A stretch of DNA of 64,000 bases, from the NCBI RefSeq assembly GCF_003591485.1, contig NZ_QZCF01000001.1, positions 1 through 64,000 on the forward strand, given 5' to 3'. The notes beneath the pieces were generated by a model, which saw only the letters and a list, made by a program, of their open reading frames with translations, ran no database searches and had not been told where the DNA came from. The translations under genes were made by a program, and so were the position numbers. Every line of letters begins with the position of its first letter. Position 1 is the stretch's first letter. The stretch is from Paenibacillus sp. 1011MAR3C5 (lineage in GTDB: Bacteria > Bacillota > Bacilli > Paenibacillales > Paenibacillaceae). Below, piece after piece: positions 8,950 to 17,065 of this stretch.

Positions 8950-8979
8950 ATAAAAAAAAGCTGACCCCTCAAGGTCAGC
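8950..8979 (-). terminator. Terminator of spoVIF
   Basis: Minus-strand arms gctgacc and ggtcagc followed by eight T residues. The stem overlaps the spoVIF stop codon. Confidence 0.88.
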
Positions 8980-9262
8980 GGAACATGCCCCATAGCTTCA
9001 GCAAATGGAACGTATTATTGGGATCGATCTTCTGCGCAAGCACAAAATTAATGATCTGATCCTCCTGCGTATCCGATAGTTTCTCTTGCAATATGACAGC
9101 GGCTGATTTCACCAGCTTGCGTACTTTGACGCGGTCTTGCAAGTCGTATTTGGTGACATGCCCAAGCAGTTGTCTGATTCGGTCCTTCACGACAGGATTT
9201 TTCATCTTCAGCTTCACACGCTCGACTAGCTGCGGCTTAATGCCGTAATTCTGGTAGCTCAC
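8975..9262 (-). CDS. spoVIF: Stage VI sporulation protein F (SpoVIF/YjcC family)
   Basis: A 95-residue protein with the SpoVIF signature: YGIKPQLVERVKLKMKNP at the start and the conserved end QKIDPNNTFHLLKLWGMFR. In Bacillus the family is made in the mother cell and is needed for spore coat assembly and resistance. I prefer the GTG start at 9262 (reads SYQNYGIKP) because ggagg lies 11 bases before it; an in-frame ATG at 9307 has only a weak site. Its presence supports an endospore-forming host. A terminator overlaps its stop codon. Confidence 0.8.
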   Translation of the reverse strand: MSYQNYGIKPQLVERVKLKMKNPVVKDRIRQLLGHVTKYDLQDRVKVRKLVKSAAVILQEKLSDTQEDQIINFVLAQKIDPNNTFHLLKLWGMFR

Positions 9263-9344
9263 CGGCTGACGCACCTCCGCTTCCGCATTCCTTCTCCATA
9301 GTTCCACATGAACTAACTATATGCCGAAGGGGCGCAATAATTGC

Positions 9345-11399
9345 CTAGTCCAGCTGCTCGCCCTGAAATAATTGGTCCTGCCGGAGGATGCTCCATAGTC
9401 GCGAGAAGGACTCATTGCTCCAGAAGTCTTCCCGTTCCGTCAGCCTGCCCGCATCCTCGCGCGCAATCTCCAGCACCTCATAATCGGCCACCATATCCGC
9501 GACGCGGAATTCCGGCAGGCCGCTCTGCTTCGTACCGAAGAAGTCGCCGGGACCGCGCAGCTCCAGGTCGCGCCTTGCGACCTCGAAGCCGTCGGTCGTC
9601 TCTGTCAAGACCTTCATCCGCTCGCGCCCGTTCTCCGACTTCGGATCGGCGACAAGCACGCAATACGACTGGCGCTCGCCACGGCCGACCCGTCCGCGCA
9701 GCTGATGAAGCTGAGATAGTCCGAATCGCTCTGCATCCATAATAACCATCAGCGTCGCGTTCGGCACGTCGACGCCTACCTCTACGACTGTCGTCGCGAC
9801 AAGCACCTGCGACTCGTTGGCGCCGAATTCCGACATGACCGCATCCTTCTCCGCAGCCGTCAGACGGCCATGCAGCAGACCGATCTTCAGGTCGGGGAAG
9901 GCTTGCTGGAGCTGGACATACTGATCAATCGCATTTTGCACATCCAGCTTTTCCGATTCTTCAATAAGCGGACAGATCACATACACCTGCCGCCCCGCAG
10001 CAACCTCCTTGCGAATAAACCCGAGCACCCGGTCCATGGAGCCATGCTTCACCCAATACGTCTTGATCGGCTTGCGTCCGCGCGGCATCTCCTTCAGCGT
10101 CGAGACATCCATATCGCCGTAAGCCGTAATGGCGAGTGTCCGCGGAATCGGCGTCGCCGTCATCGTCAACACATCGGGATTCATCCCCTTCTGCCTCAGA
10201 ATACTGCGCTGATTCACGCCAAAACGGTGCTGCTCGTCCGTCACGACAAGTCCAAGGCTTCGGAAAAACACACCTTCCTGTATGAGCGCATGCGTGCCTA
10301 CTACGACATCGATAAGTCCCATCTGCAAGCTTGCCAGCAGGTCTCTGCGCTTCCGCTCCGTCAAGCTGCCCGTTAACAAGCCTATCTGCAAGCCGAGGCC
10401 GTCATACAGACGCTGGAGCGACTTCGCATGCTGCTCTGCCAAGATCTCCGTCGGTACCATTAGCGCACCTTGATGCCCTGCCTTTACCGCGCCATATAGC
10501 GCAATCGCCGCCACGACCGTTTTGCCTGAGCCGACATCCCCTTGCAGCAGACGGTTCATGCTATAACCTCGGCGCATATCCGTCAAGATTTCGTTGACGA
10601 CCTTCTTCTGCGCGTCCGTCAGCTCGAACGGCAGCGTCGCGGCGAAGGAGCGTATGGTCTCGCTCTCAATACGGAAGGCAATGCCGTCATTTCGGACTCG
10701 ATTCAGCGAGCGATAAGCCTGCAATTTCAGCTGAAAGAGAAAAAGCTCCTCATAGACCATCCGTCTGCGGGCTTCCTGTCCCTTCCGGAAGTCGCCGGGC
10801 ATATGCAGCAGTTTGAACGCTTCCGCGCGAGTCATCAGCCCGTGCTCCTCTACCAGCTCATACGGGAGCACTTCCTCCACCATCGGCCCATACTGCTCCA
10901 GTGCCGCCGCAATCATCTTCCGAATCCACGGCTGTGTAATGTTACCCCCAATGGAGTAGACGGGCTGAAGCGAGCCCGACTTCGAGCTTTTGGCACTGTC
11001 GGGGAATTCAGAATCCGATACCGTGATCTGCAGCCGGTGCTGCTCCCACTTGCCGGTCAGCATAATTTCACGGCCCGGCGTCAGCTGCTCCTTCAAGAAG
11101 TGGCGATTAAACCATACTGCGGTAACAAGCATTCCGGCTATCTCAATCTTGCAAGTGAGGCGGGACTTGCTTCTGCCGTAGCGCTGCAAGATGCCGTTGC
11201 CGCGAATAATGCCCAGCACGGTTGCTTTCTCCCCGTTTTTTACCTCTGTTAATTCACGAACACGGTAATCCTCATATCGAAATGGGAAGTACCCCAGCAG
11301 GTCGGCTATTGTGCGAACGCCAAAGGCGTGAAGCTCCCCTTCTTTCAGAGCGCTCACGCCTTTGAGTTGTCGAACTGAAATTTGATCCAGCTTCACCAT
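9345..11399 (-). CDS. recG: ATP-dependent DNA helicase RecG
   Basis: A 684-residue helicase of normal length. The N-terminal wedge (OB) domain covers about residues 1-240, followed by two RecA-like helicase domains. Visible motifs are Walker A GDVGSGKTVVA near residue 280, DEQHRFG (Walker B, DExH), TATPIPRTL and the motif VI region QLRGRVGRGE. RecG remodels stalled replication forks and Holliday junctions. It starts 7 bases after the degV stop, so it is translated from the same minus-strand transcript as fakA and degV. Confidence 0.97.
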   Translation of the reverse strand: MVKLDQISVRQLKGVSALKEGELHAFGVRTIADLLGYFPFRYEDYRVRELTEVKNGEKATVLGIIRGNGILQRYGRSKSRLTCKIEIAGMLVTAVWFNRHFLKEQLTPGREIMLTGKWEQHRLQITVSDSEFPDSAKSSKSGSLQPVYSIGGNITQPWIRKMIAAALEQYGPMVEEVLPYELVEEHGLMTRAEAFKLLHMPGDFRKGQEARRRMVYEELFLFQLKLQAYRSLNRVRNDGIAFRIESETIRSFAATLPFELTDAQKKVVNEILTDMRRGYSMNRLLQGDVGSGKTVVAAIALYGAVKAGHQGALMVPTEILAEQHAKSLQRLYDGLGLQIGLLTGSLTERKRRDLLASLQMGLIDVVVGTHALIQEGVFFRSLGLVVTDEQHRFGVNQRSILRQKGMNPDVLTMTATPIPRTLAITAYGDMDVSTLKEMPRGRKPIKTYWVKHGSMDRVLGFIRKEVAAGRQVYVICPLIEESEKLDVQNAIDQYVQLQQAFPDLKIGLLHGRLTAAEKDAVMSEFGANESQVLVATTVVEVGVDVPNATLMVIMDAERFGLSQLHQLRGRVGRGERQSYCVLVADPKSENGRERMKVLTETTDGFEVARRDLELRGPGDFFGTKQSGLPEFRVADMVADYEVLEIAREDAGRLTEREDFWSNESFSRLWSILRQDQLFQGEQLD

Positions 11400-11406
11400 G
11401 CCTCAT

Positions 11407-12261
11407 TCACACCCTGTAGACGAATACGGCAGATGTACCCGGACCCGTATGTACGCCAATGACCGAGCCGACTGTCGTATAGCCGACCTGCTTCACATTG
11501 ATCGCTTCTTTCACCCGATTGCCCAGCTCATCCGCTATTTCCTTATTATCCGTCTTCGCCAGAATGAGACCGACCGGCTCATCGCCGAACTTCTCCTTCA
11601 GCATCTCCGCAATACGCGCCATCGCTTTCTTGCTGCCGCGCACCTTATCCACAGAGTAGACGCCACCGTTCTCGTCGAGCGAGAGAATCGGCTTAATATT
11701 CAGGATTGAGCCGATCAGCGCCGAAGCTCTGCCGATACGGCCGCCCTTATGCAGGAATTCAAGACTGTCTACGAGGAAATAAATTTGAAGATCCTTCTGA
11801 ATTCGCTCGATCTCTTCCAATATCCGTTCCTTGCTCTCTCCGGCTTGCGCCATCTCGGCCGCTCTTACCACCTGAAGACCGATACCGTACGATGCGGATT
11901 TGGAATCGACGACCGTCACATCGGCCTTCCGTTCCAGCATTGATTCCGCAATAAACGCGGATTGATAAGTGCCGCTTAGGATCGAAGCCAGATGAATCGA
12001 GATGATCGGCGAATCCGGGTCCTCGTCGAGCAACCGCTCATACAGCTCCGAGAATTCGGCCGGTGAAGGCTGAGAAGTCGTCGGCAGAATCGGCGAAGCC
12101 TTCAGCTTCTCATAGAACTCGTCGGCCTGGATGGTGATTGAGTCCGTATACGTTTCTTCCCCAAACAGCACCTTCAGCGGAACCATGGAAATACCGAGAC
12201 GTTCACGAATCTCTGCCGGTATATCCGACGTGCTGTCTGCCACAATGCGTACTTTGCCCAT
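11407..12261 (-). CDS. DegV family fatty-acid-binding protein
   Basis: A 284-residue protein of normal DegV length. It begins VRIVADSTSDIP, has the TTSQPSPAEF motif near residue 60 and SILSGTYQSA near residue 90, positions that bind the carboxylate of a fatty acid. DegV/FakB proteins hand exogenous fatty acids to the kinase FakA, whose gene lies immediately upstream (12295-14064), so this is probably a FakB-type partner. Site aggggattag precedes the ATG. Confidence 0.93.
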   Translation of the reverse strand: MGKVRIVADSTSDIPAEIRERLGISMVPLKVLFGEETYTDSITIQADEFYEKLKASPILPTTSQPSPAEFSELYERLLDEDPDSPIISIHLASILSGTYQSAFIAESMLERKADVTVVDSKSASYGIGLQVVRAAEMAQAGESKERILEEIERIQKDLQIYFLVDSLEFLHKGGRIGRASALIGSILNIKPILSLDENGGVYSVDKVRGSKKAMARIAEMLKEKFGDEPVGLILAKTDNKEIADELGNRVKEAINVKQVGYTTVGSVIGVHTGPGTSAVFVYRV

Positions 12262-12294
12262 CTAATCCCCTCCCAAACATCGATGATAGGTCAC

Positions 12295-14064
12295 TTATTC
12301 TACAGCGAACAAATAAGGATAAAGCGGCTGTCCGCCGTGTTGAACCTCAATTTCAAGATCCGGGTATTGCTCCTCTGCCCACTCGCATATAGCGGAAGTC
12401 AGCTCGTCTGTCGACTCGTCTCCTGTCAATACCGTCAGCAGATCCCCGCCGTCTGCCAGCATGCTGCCCAGCAAGCCTTGGCAAGAAGCCAGCAAATCCG
12501 CATGGGAGACGACAATCGCTTTCTCCTTGATACCGATATAATCGCCTTCGCGAATCGTAACGCCATCGATGGAGGTATCACGTACCGCCTTCGTTACTTG
12601 TCCCGAGATTACGCCTTCCGCCGCACTCTTCATCCATGCGCCGTTGCGCTCCGGCGTCTCATCCTCCTTGAACGCCAGCACAGCTGCAAGGCCTTGCGGA
12701 ATCGTGCGTGTAGGAATGACCGTAATATTGCGATCGCTCAGCTCTGCCGCTTGCTCAGCCGCCAGAATGATGTTGCCGTTGTTCGGAAGCAGGAAGATAT
12801 GCTCAGCCGACAAGGCGTCGATTGCCATCAGGAAGTCCTCTGTGCTTGGGTTCATCGTCTGTCCGCCCGACAGCACTGTATCCACATCGCTGCCGAGGAA
12901 CAGATCGGCGATGCCGTCGCCCATCGCTACAGCAATGATGCCATACGGCGCCTGCTCGAATACTTGGCCCGGCGACACTCCTGTCAGCGCTTGTCCTGCC
13001 AGCAGCTCGGCGGAGGACAGATCGGCGACCGAAGCGCCGGTGTCATGCTCCACGATATCGCGATGCTGCTCGCGCATATTCAGGATGTGGATATCCGTCA
13101 GCTCGCCGTACGGCAAAGACGCATTAAGCACATCGCCCGGCTTGCGGGAGTGGACATGCACCTTGATAATGTCGTCATCGGTAATGACGAGAATGGAGTC
13201 TCCGTCTCTCTCCAATATCTTTTTGTAAGCGGATTCATCAAAAAACATCGCAGTGGATCCAGAGCGTGTACGATTAATAAAAAATTCCATGTCATATAAG
13301 AACTCGATATCTTCCGTAGACAACAGGGCTTGTGCTGAGCTAGGCTCGCCTCTGCGCTCCGCTTTCGCTGCGGACGGTACAGCCACCTCTTCTGGCAAGG
13401 CTGCCTCGGACGGCAATTGGAACAGCTCCTGGTAGCCGCCGGATTCGCTCTCGGTCAGACTGCGTACGAAGCCTTCATAGATGTATACGAGCCCTTGTCC
13501 CCCGGAATCGACAACGCCAACCTGCTTCAGCACCGGCAGTTGGTCCGGCGTGCGTTGCAGCGCTTCATGCGCCTTCCGATGGACTTCAACCATCAGATCG
13601 GTCACATCTGTTGCCCGTCTAGCATATTGAACGGCATGCTTGGCCGCTTCTCTTGCAACGGTCAGAATCGTCCCTTCAACAGGCTTGACTACAGCCTTGT
13701 ACGCCATATCGACGCCATGCTGGAACGCTGCAGCTACCTCCACTGCCGACGCTTCGCCGAGCGTCGAAAGCGATTTCGAAAAACCGCGGAACAACTGCGA
13801 CAAAATAACGCCTGAGTTGCCTCGCGCGCCCATAAGCAGGCCTTTGGACAATGCTTCCGCTGCTTTGCCCACATGCTCGGACGGCTTGCTGCGAAGCTCT
13901 CTGATGCCGGAGCTCATCGTCAAATTCATGTTCGTGCCAGTATCGCCGTCCGGCACCGGGAACACGTTAAGTGCATTTACGCGTTCCGCGTTGTGCTGCA
14001 ACAGCTCTGCCCCCAGCAACGCCATAGCGGCAAAATCCGATCCGTTAATCGAGCGCTTACCCAA
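12295..14064 (-). CDS. fakA: Fatty-acid kinase-like DAK2-domain protein (FakA/YloV)
   Basis: A 589-residue protein. The N-terminal DhaL/DAK2 nucleotide-binding domain (residues 8-205) has NVFPVPDGDTGTNMNLT and ARGNSGVILSQ, which bind ATP and Mg. The C-terminal part is the YloV/FakA domain with EYDGS-like and LPNNGNIILAAEQ motifs. With FakB partners it phosphorylates fatty acids for phospholipid synthesis. The start is a TTG (14062-14064) with ggaagggg eight bases before it. Its order asp23-fakA-degV-recG resembles the Bacillus yloU-yloV-recG region. Confidence 0.94.
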   Translation of the reverse strand: MGKRSINGSDFAAMALLGAELLQHNAERVNALNVFPVPDGDTGTNMNLTMSSGIRELRSKPSEHVGKAAEALSKGLLMGARGNSGVILSQLFRGFSKSLSTLGEASAVEVAAAFQHGVDMAYKAVVKPVEGTILTVAREAAKHAVQYARRATDVTDLMVEVHRKAHEALQRTPDQLPVLKQVGVVDSGGQGLVYIYEGFVRSLTESESGGYQELFQLPSEAALPEEVAVPSAAKAERRGEPSSAQALLSTEDIEFLYDMEFFINRTRSGSTAMFFDESAYKKILERDGDSILVITDDDIIKVHVHSRKPGDVLNASLPYGELTDIHILNMREQHRDIVEHDTGASVADLSSAELLAGQALTGVSPGQVFEQAPYGIIAVAMGDGIADLFLGSDVDTVLSGGQTMNPSTEDFLMAIDALSAEHIFLLPNNGNIILAAEQAAELSDRNITVIPTRTIPQGLAAVLAFKEDETPERNGAWMKSAAEGVISGQVTKAVRDTSIDGVTIREGDYIGIKEKAIVVSHADLLASCQGLLGSMLADGGDLLTVLTGDESTDELTSAICEWAEEQYPDLEIEVQHGGQPLYPYLFAVE

Positions 14065-14082
14065 TGAAAATTCCCCTTCCTG

Positions 14083-14442
14083 CTACCTGGATACCCTTAC
14101 GTCTTGTACAAATATATGGACTTCATCCACCTGCAAGCCAATCACGCTATTGAGCACATAGGTTACTTTGGATTGAATGTTATGCGCCACTTCGGAAATC
14201 TTCGTTCCGTAGCTTACAATGATGTGGAGGTCAATATGCAGCTTGTCATGCTCGCGCCGAACCTCTACGCCGCGGGACATGTTCTCCCTGCCTAGCAGCT
14301 CTGCAATGCCGTCTTTCAAGCCTTTGCGAGAAGCCATGCCGACAAGTCCATAACAATCCATGGCTGCGGAGCCAGCCAGAACGGCGATGCAATGGTCTGT
14401 TACATGAATAGCGCCTAATTCCGTATTCAGTTGCAATGTCAT
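14083..14442 (-). CDS. Asp23/Gls24 family envelope stress protein (YloU)
   Basis: A 119-residue Asp23 domain protein beginning LNTELGAIHVTDHCIAVLAG and containing KGLKDGIAELLGRE and NSVIGLQVDEVHIFVQDVRV. These soluble proteins line the inner face of the membrane and affect envelope stability. It is the YloU position of the conserved block, 18 bases upstream of fakA. Promoter boxes lie at 14483-14521. A second, distinct Asp23 gene lies at 50400-50780. Confidence 0.92.
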   Translation of the reverse strand: MTLQLNTELGAIHVTDHCIAVLAGSAAMDCYGLVGMASRKGLKDGIAELLGRENMSRGVEVRREHDKLHIDLHIIVSYGTKISEVAHNIQSKVTYVLNSVIGLQVDEVHIFVQDVRVSR

Positions 14443-14482
14443 GGCAATACACTCCCTTGCTGTATATTATGGACTATGTACC

Positions 14483-14521
14483 ATTGTACTATAAACATGT
14501 CCGTTATTGAAGTCTGTACAT
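14483..14521 (-). promoter_or_regulatory. Sigma-A type promoter of the asp23-fakA-degV-recG operon
   Basis: Minus-strand -35 ttcaat (14516-14521) and -10 tacaat (14483-14488) with a 27-base gap that breaks down as 17 spacer bases aacggacatgtttatag after allowing the overlap of the boxes. It lies 41 bases before the asp23 start. Confidence 0.5.
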
Positions 14522-14551
14522 GAAAAATGACGAACAATCCATAGAATTGGG

Positions 14552-14580
14552 TTGAATAGGCGCTATGTTTATGATACGAT
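14552..14580 (+). promoter_or_regulatory. Sigma-A type promoter of rpmB
   Basis: Plus-strand -35 ttgaat and -10 tacgat are 17 bases apart. The roughly 105-base leader up to rpmB shows no obvious structured element. Confidence 0.6.
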
Positions 14581-14694
14581 ATTCGAGTGTGTTCAATGAT
14601 ACAGGTGTATCTGAAACGAACGTTGGAATCCAATTTCTAAAACTAACGCTAATGCAGCGAAGTTTGCTTCACAAATTTTGAAGGAGGTGTAGTC

Positions 14695-14883
14695 ATGTCC
14701 CGCAAATGTTATCTGACTGGCAAATCGCCGCGTCAAGGCAATAACGTATCCCACGCTAACAACAAAACACGTCGTTCTTGGGGCGTTAACGTGCAAAAGG
14801 TTCGCATCCTCGTTGATGGCAAGCCGAAGCGCGTATACGTGAGCGCTCGCGCTCTGAAATCCGGTAAAGTAACTCGCGTATAA
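14695..14883 (+). CDS. rpmB: 50S ribosomal protein L28
   Basis: A 62-residue basic protein matching bacterial L28: [20 protein letters not shown] and [13 protein letters not shown]. It is the version without zinc cysteine pairs, since only one Cys is seen. The site aaggaggtgtagtc precedes the ATG. As in Bacillus subtilis, rpmB is transcribed opposite to the spoVM and yloU genes on either side, and it has its own promoter and terminator. Confidence 0.97.
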   Translation: MSRKCYLTGKSPRQGNNVSHANNKTRRSWGVNVQKVRILVDGKPKRVYVSARALKSGKVTRV

Positions 14884-14903
14884 GAATGGCTAGCGCCATA
14901 GAC

Positions 14904-14938
14904 AAAAGCACCTGAATCTCAGGTGCTTTTATTTTTTT
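14904..14938 (+). terminator. Terminator of rpmB
   Basis: Arms aaaagcacctga and tcaggtgctttt flank a 4-base loop, followed by attttttt. A textbook intrinsic terminator, possibly working both ways with spoVM. Confidence 0.92.
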
Positions 14939-14978
14939 CCTGCCACCCTGGCCTATTCCGTGGGCGTCGGCGTCGGGA

Positions 14979-15059
14979 TCAATTTTTTTGGAACGTGTTC
15001 AAAATCGCTTTAACAAACCCGCCCAGAAACTTCGGCAGCTTGATCGTATAAAATTTCAT
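14979..15059 (-). CDS. spoVM: Stage V sporulation protein M, 26 residues
   Basis: A 26-residue amphipathic peptide beginning MKFYTIKLPKFLGGF and ending with a basic tail, almost the same as Bacillus SpoVM (first 14 residues identical to the family pattern). The site gaggagggatgaaggc precedes the ATG. SpoVM senses the convex surface of the forespore and anchors SpoIVA, the base of the spore coat. It sits between rpmB and rpe as in Bacillus subtilis. It is too short for ordinary gene callers and is easily missed. Confidence 0.96.
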   Translation of the reverse strand: MKFYTIKLPKFLGGFVKAILNTFQKN

Positions 15060-15189
15060 GCCTTCATCCCTCCTCAGACACGCTCATGAAATGGTTCCGT
15101 GACACATCCTGCGCTCATGTAACCATCCTATGCGAAGGATCATTGTCCTATTCCATTGCAAGCGCTCTAAGGGCGGGGATTATGAAGTC

Positions 15190-15459
15190 CTATTGAAAAA
15201 GCTCGGGGTTCTGCTGCTGGAACGTATAAACGACAAAGCTGAGAATCGTAATAAAGGTAAAGACCAGCGCCAGCACGATATAGAGTACGCGCATGCCAAC
15301 TGTCTCGAACCGGCGAAAATATCGAATGCCGATATAAAGAGCAAGCAGTGAAAACAAAAATTTCACAAAGCCTTCAATCTGCGTGAACAGAGCCATACAG
15401 ATGCCTGTCAGCAGCGAATAAAACATAACGACAAGACTGGTCTTTACGGTCTCGTTCAT
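15190..15459 (-). CDS. Small integral membrane protein of unknown function
   Basis: An 89-residue protein with three hydrophobic helices (about residues 8-26, 32-46 and 57-80). Its ATG overlaps the rpe stop codon (ATGA), so it is translated with rpe. It takes the place that thiN has in Bacillus subtilis between rpe and spoVM, but is not ThiN. I do not recognise the family. Confidence 0.75.
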   Translation of the reverse strand: MNETVKTSLVVMFYSLLTGICMALFTQIEGFVKFLFSLLALYIGIRYFRRFETVGMRVLYIVLALVFTFITILSFVVYTFQQQNPELFQ

Positions 15460-16115
15460 GCCTGTCCCCCTTGCCTCAGCGCTGCTATGGCAGCCGCACG
15501 GTCCACTTCTCCGAACACGGCGTTGCCCGCTACCAGCACCTCGGCGCCTGCTTCAACAATCGCTCCAGCCGTCTGGCGGTTGACGCCGCCGTCTACTTGC
15601 AGATGAACGCCTTGCAAGCCGCGTTCCTGAATCATTTCCCGAACTTGACGAAGCTTTACCAGCGAATAAGGTATAAACGATTGCCCTCCGAAGCCTGGAT
15701 TGACCGTCATAATAAGAACCAGGTCCAGATCATGTATAATCGGCTCCAGCACAGAAACTGGCGTAGCAGGGTTGATCGCGACTCCCGCAGGCAAGCCCTT
15801 CTCCTTAATCGCATGGATCGTCCGATGAAGATGGACGCATGCCTCCGCATGAACCGTAATACGGTCAGCACCAGCTGCGATATAATCGGCCAGAGACAGC
15901 TCCGGACGCTCAATCATCAGATGAACGTCGAAGGGTAATGTTGTTACCGAACGAACTGCTCCGATAACAGGCGGGCCGAAGGTCAGGTTAGGTACGAAGT
16001 GGCCATCCATCACGTCAACGTGAATCCAGTCCGCGCCGGCCTTTTCCACTGCCTGAATTTCCTCGCCCAGCCGCGAAAAATCCGCTGATAGTATAGAAGG
16101 GGCGATAATGGTCAT
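15456..16115 (-). CDS. rpe: Ribulose-phosphate 3-epimerase
   Basis: A 219-residue TIM-barrel enzyme that interconverts ribulose 5-phosphate and xylulose 5-phosphate. Motifs are [17 protein letters not shown] at the start, [16 protein letters not shown] near residue 32 (metal His and Asp), [12 protein letters not shown] near residue 138 and VDGGVN near residue 175. It starts 5 bases after the rsgA stop, within the operon. Confidence 0.97.
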   Translation of the reverse strand: MTIIAPSILSADFSRLGEEIQAVEKAGADWIHVDVMDGHFVPNLTFGPPVIGAVRSVTTLPFDVHLMIERPELSLADYIAAGADRITVHAEACVHLHRTIHAIKEKGLPAGVAINPATPVSVLEPIIHDLDLVLIMTVNPGFGGQSFIPYSLVKLRQVREMIQERGLQGVHLQVDGGVNRQTAGAIVEAGAEVLVAGNAVFGEVDRAAAIAALRQGGQA

Positions 16116-16120
16116 AGTTG

Positions 16121-17065
16121 TCAGTACCTCCGTTTCATCTCTTTCATCTCTGTCAGGAACAGAACGTAATGATCGTATCGGCTTTGCTCGATTTCGCCCG
16201 CCTCCAAAGCAGCGAGCACGGCGCAGCCCGGCTCATGGACATGCGTGCAGCCTCGGAACTTGCAATCCGGCGACAGCTCTCGCATCTCGATGAAGCAATA
16301 GCTTAAATCATCAATGCCAAGCTCGCCGAAGTCCAACTGGCTGAAGCCTGGCGTATCTGCTACATATCCGCCTGCCACGTTGATAAGCTCGACATGTCTG
16401 GTCGTATGCTTACCACGTCCCAAGCGGTTGCTGATTTCGTTCGTCTCCAGCGTCAGACCAGGCACGAGGGCGTTGAGGAGCGAGGACTTGCCGACGCCCG
16501 ACTGTCCAGCGAATACGGCGAGATGGCCTCTCAGCCGTTCCTTCAGCTCCTGAATACCGGCTCCTTTGCGGGAGCTTGTCCCGTATACCTCGTAGCCGAG
16601 CTTGCGGTAGATGCGGTTGACGGCAGAAGCGGCCGAAGCCGCTTCCTCCGCAAAGCCGCCTTCCGTCTCCAAATCCTGCTTGCTTAAGCAGAGGACGGCT
16701 GGAATGCCCGCATGTTCAATATGCACAAGAAACTTGTCCAGCAGCTGCAAGTTCAAGACAGGCTCCGTTACAGAGAAAACAAGAATAGCCAGGTCGATAT
16801 TGGCGACCGGGGGACGGATTAGCTCCGAGGAACGGGGAAGCAGCTCCTCTACTGTTCCTTCCCCGTTCTCCGTCAAGCTGAAACGCACTTCGTCGCCTAC
16901 AAGCGGCGTCAGCCCCCGCTTCTTGAATACACCCCGCGCCCGGCATTGCACAGTCTGAGAATCAGGGGAATCCCCTTCAGCCCTGACGTAGTAATAGCCG
17001 CTAAGCGCCTTGACGATTCTGCCCGAGGCCTGCTCTGTCTTAATGCTCTCCTTCGCTTTCGCCAT
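16121..17065 (-). CDS. rsgA: Ribosome small-subunit GTPase RsgA (YloQ)
   Basis: A 314-residue circularly permuted GTPase that helps mature the 30S subunit. It has an N-terminal OB fold, then the permuted motifs: SKQD (G4) near residue 120, [14 protein letters not shown] (G1) near residue 178, and DTPGFSQLD (G3) near residue 228. The C-terminal zinc motif is [14 protein letters not shown]. The start at 17065 lies inside the end of prkC (26-base overlap) with ggaggt before it. Confidence 0.96.
   Translation of the reverse strand: MAKAKESIKTEQASGRIVKALSGYYYVRAEGDSPDSQTVQCRARGVFKKRGLTPLVGDEVRFSLTENGEGTVEELLPRSSELIRPPVANIDLAILVFSVTEPVLNLQLLDKFLVHIEHAGIPAVLCLSKQDLETEGGFAEEAASAASAVNRIYRKLGYEVYGTSSRKGAGIQELKERLRGHLAVFAGQSGVGKSSLLNALVPGLTLETNEISNRLGRGKHTTRHVELINVAGGYVADTPGFSQLDFGELGIDDLSYCFIEMRELSPDCKFRGCTHVHEPGCAVLAALEAGEIEQSRYDHYVLFLTEMKEMKRRY

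Noticed and set aside
10542..11252. 236-residue plus frame inside recG
   Set aside because: Antisense to conserved helicase wedge and motif sequence.
12283..13299. 338-residue plus frame inside fakA
   Set aside because: Antisense shadow with His/Arg-rich composition and no domain.
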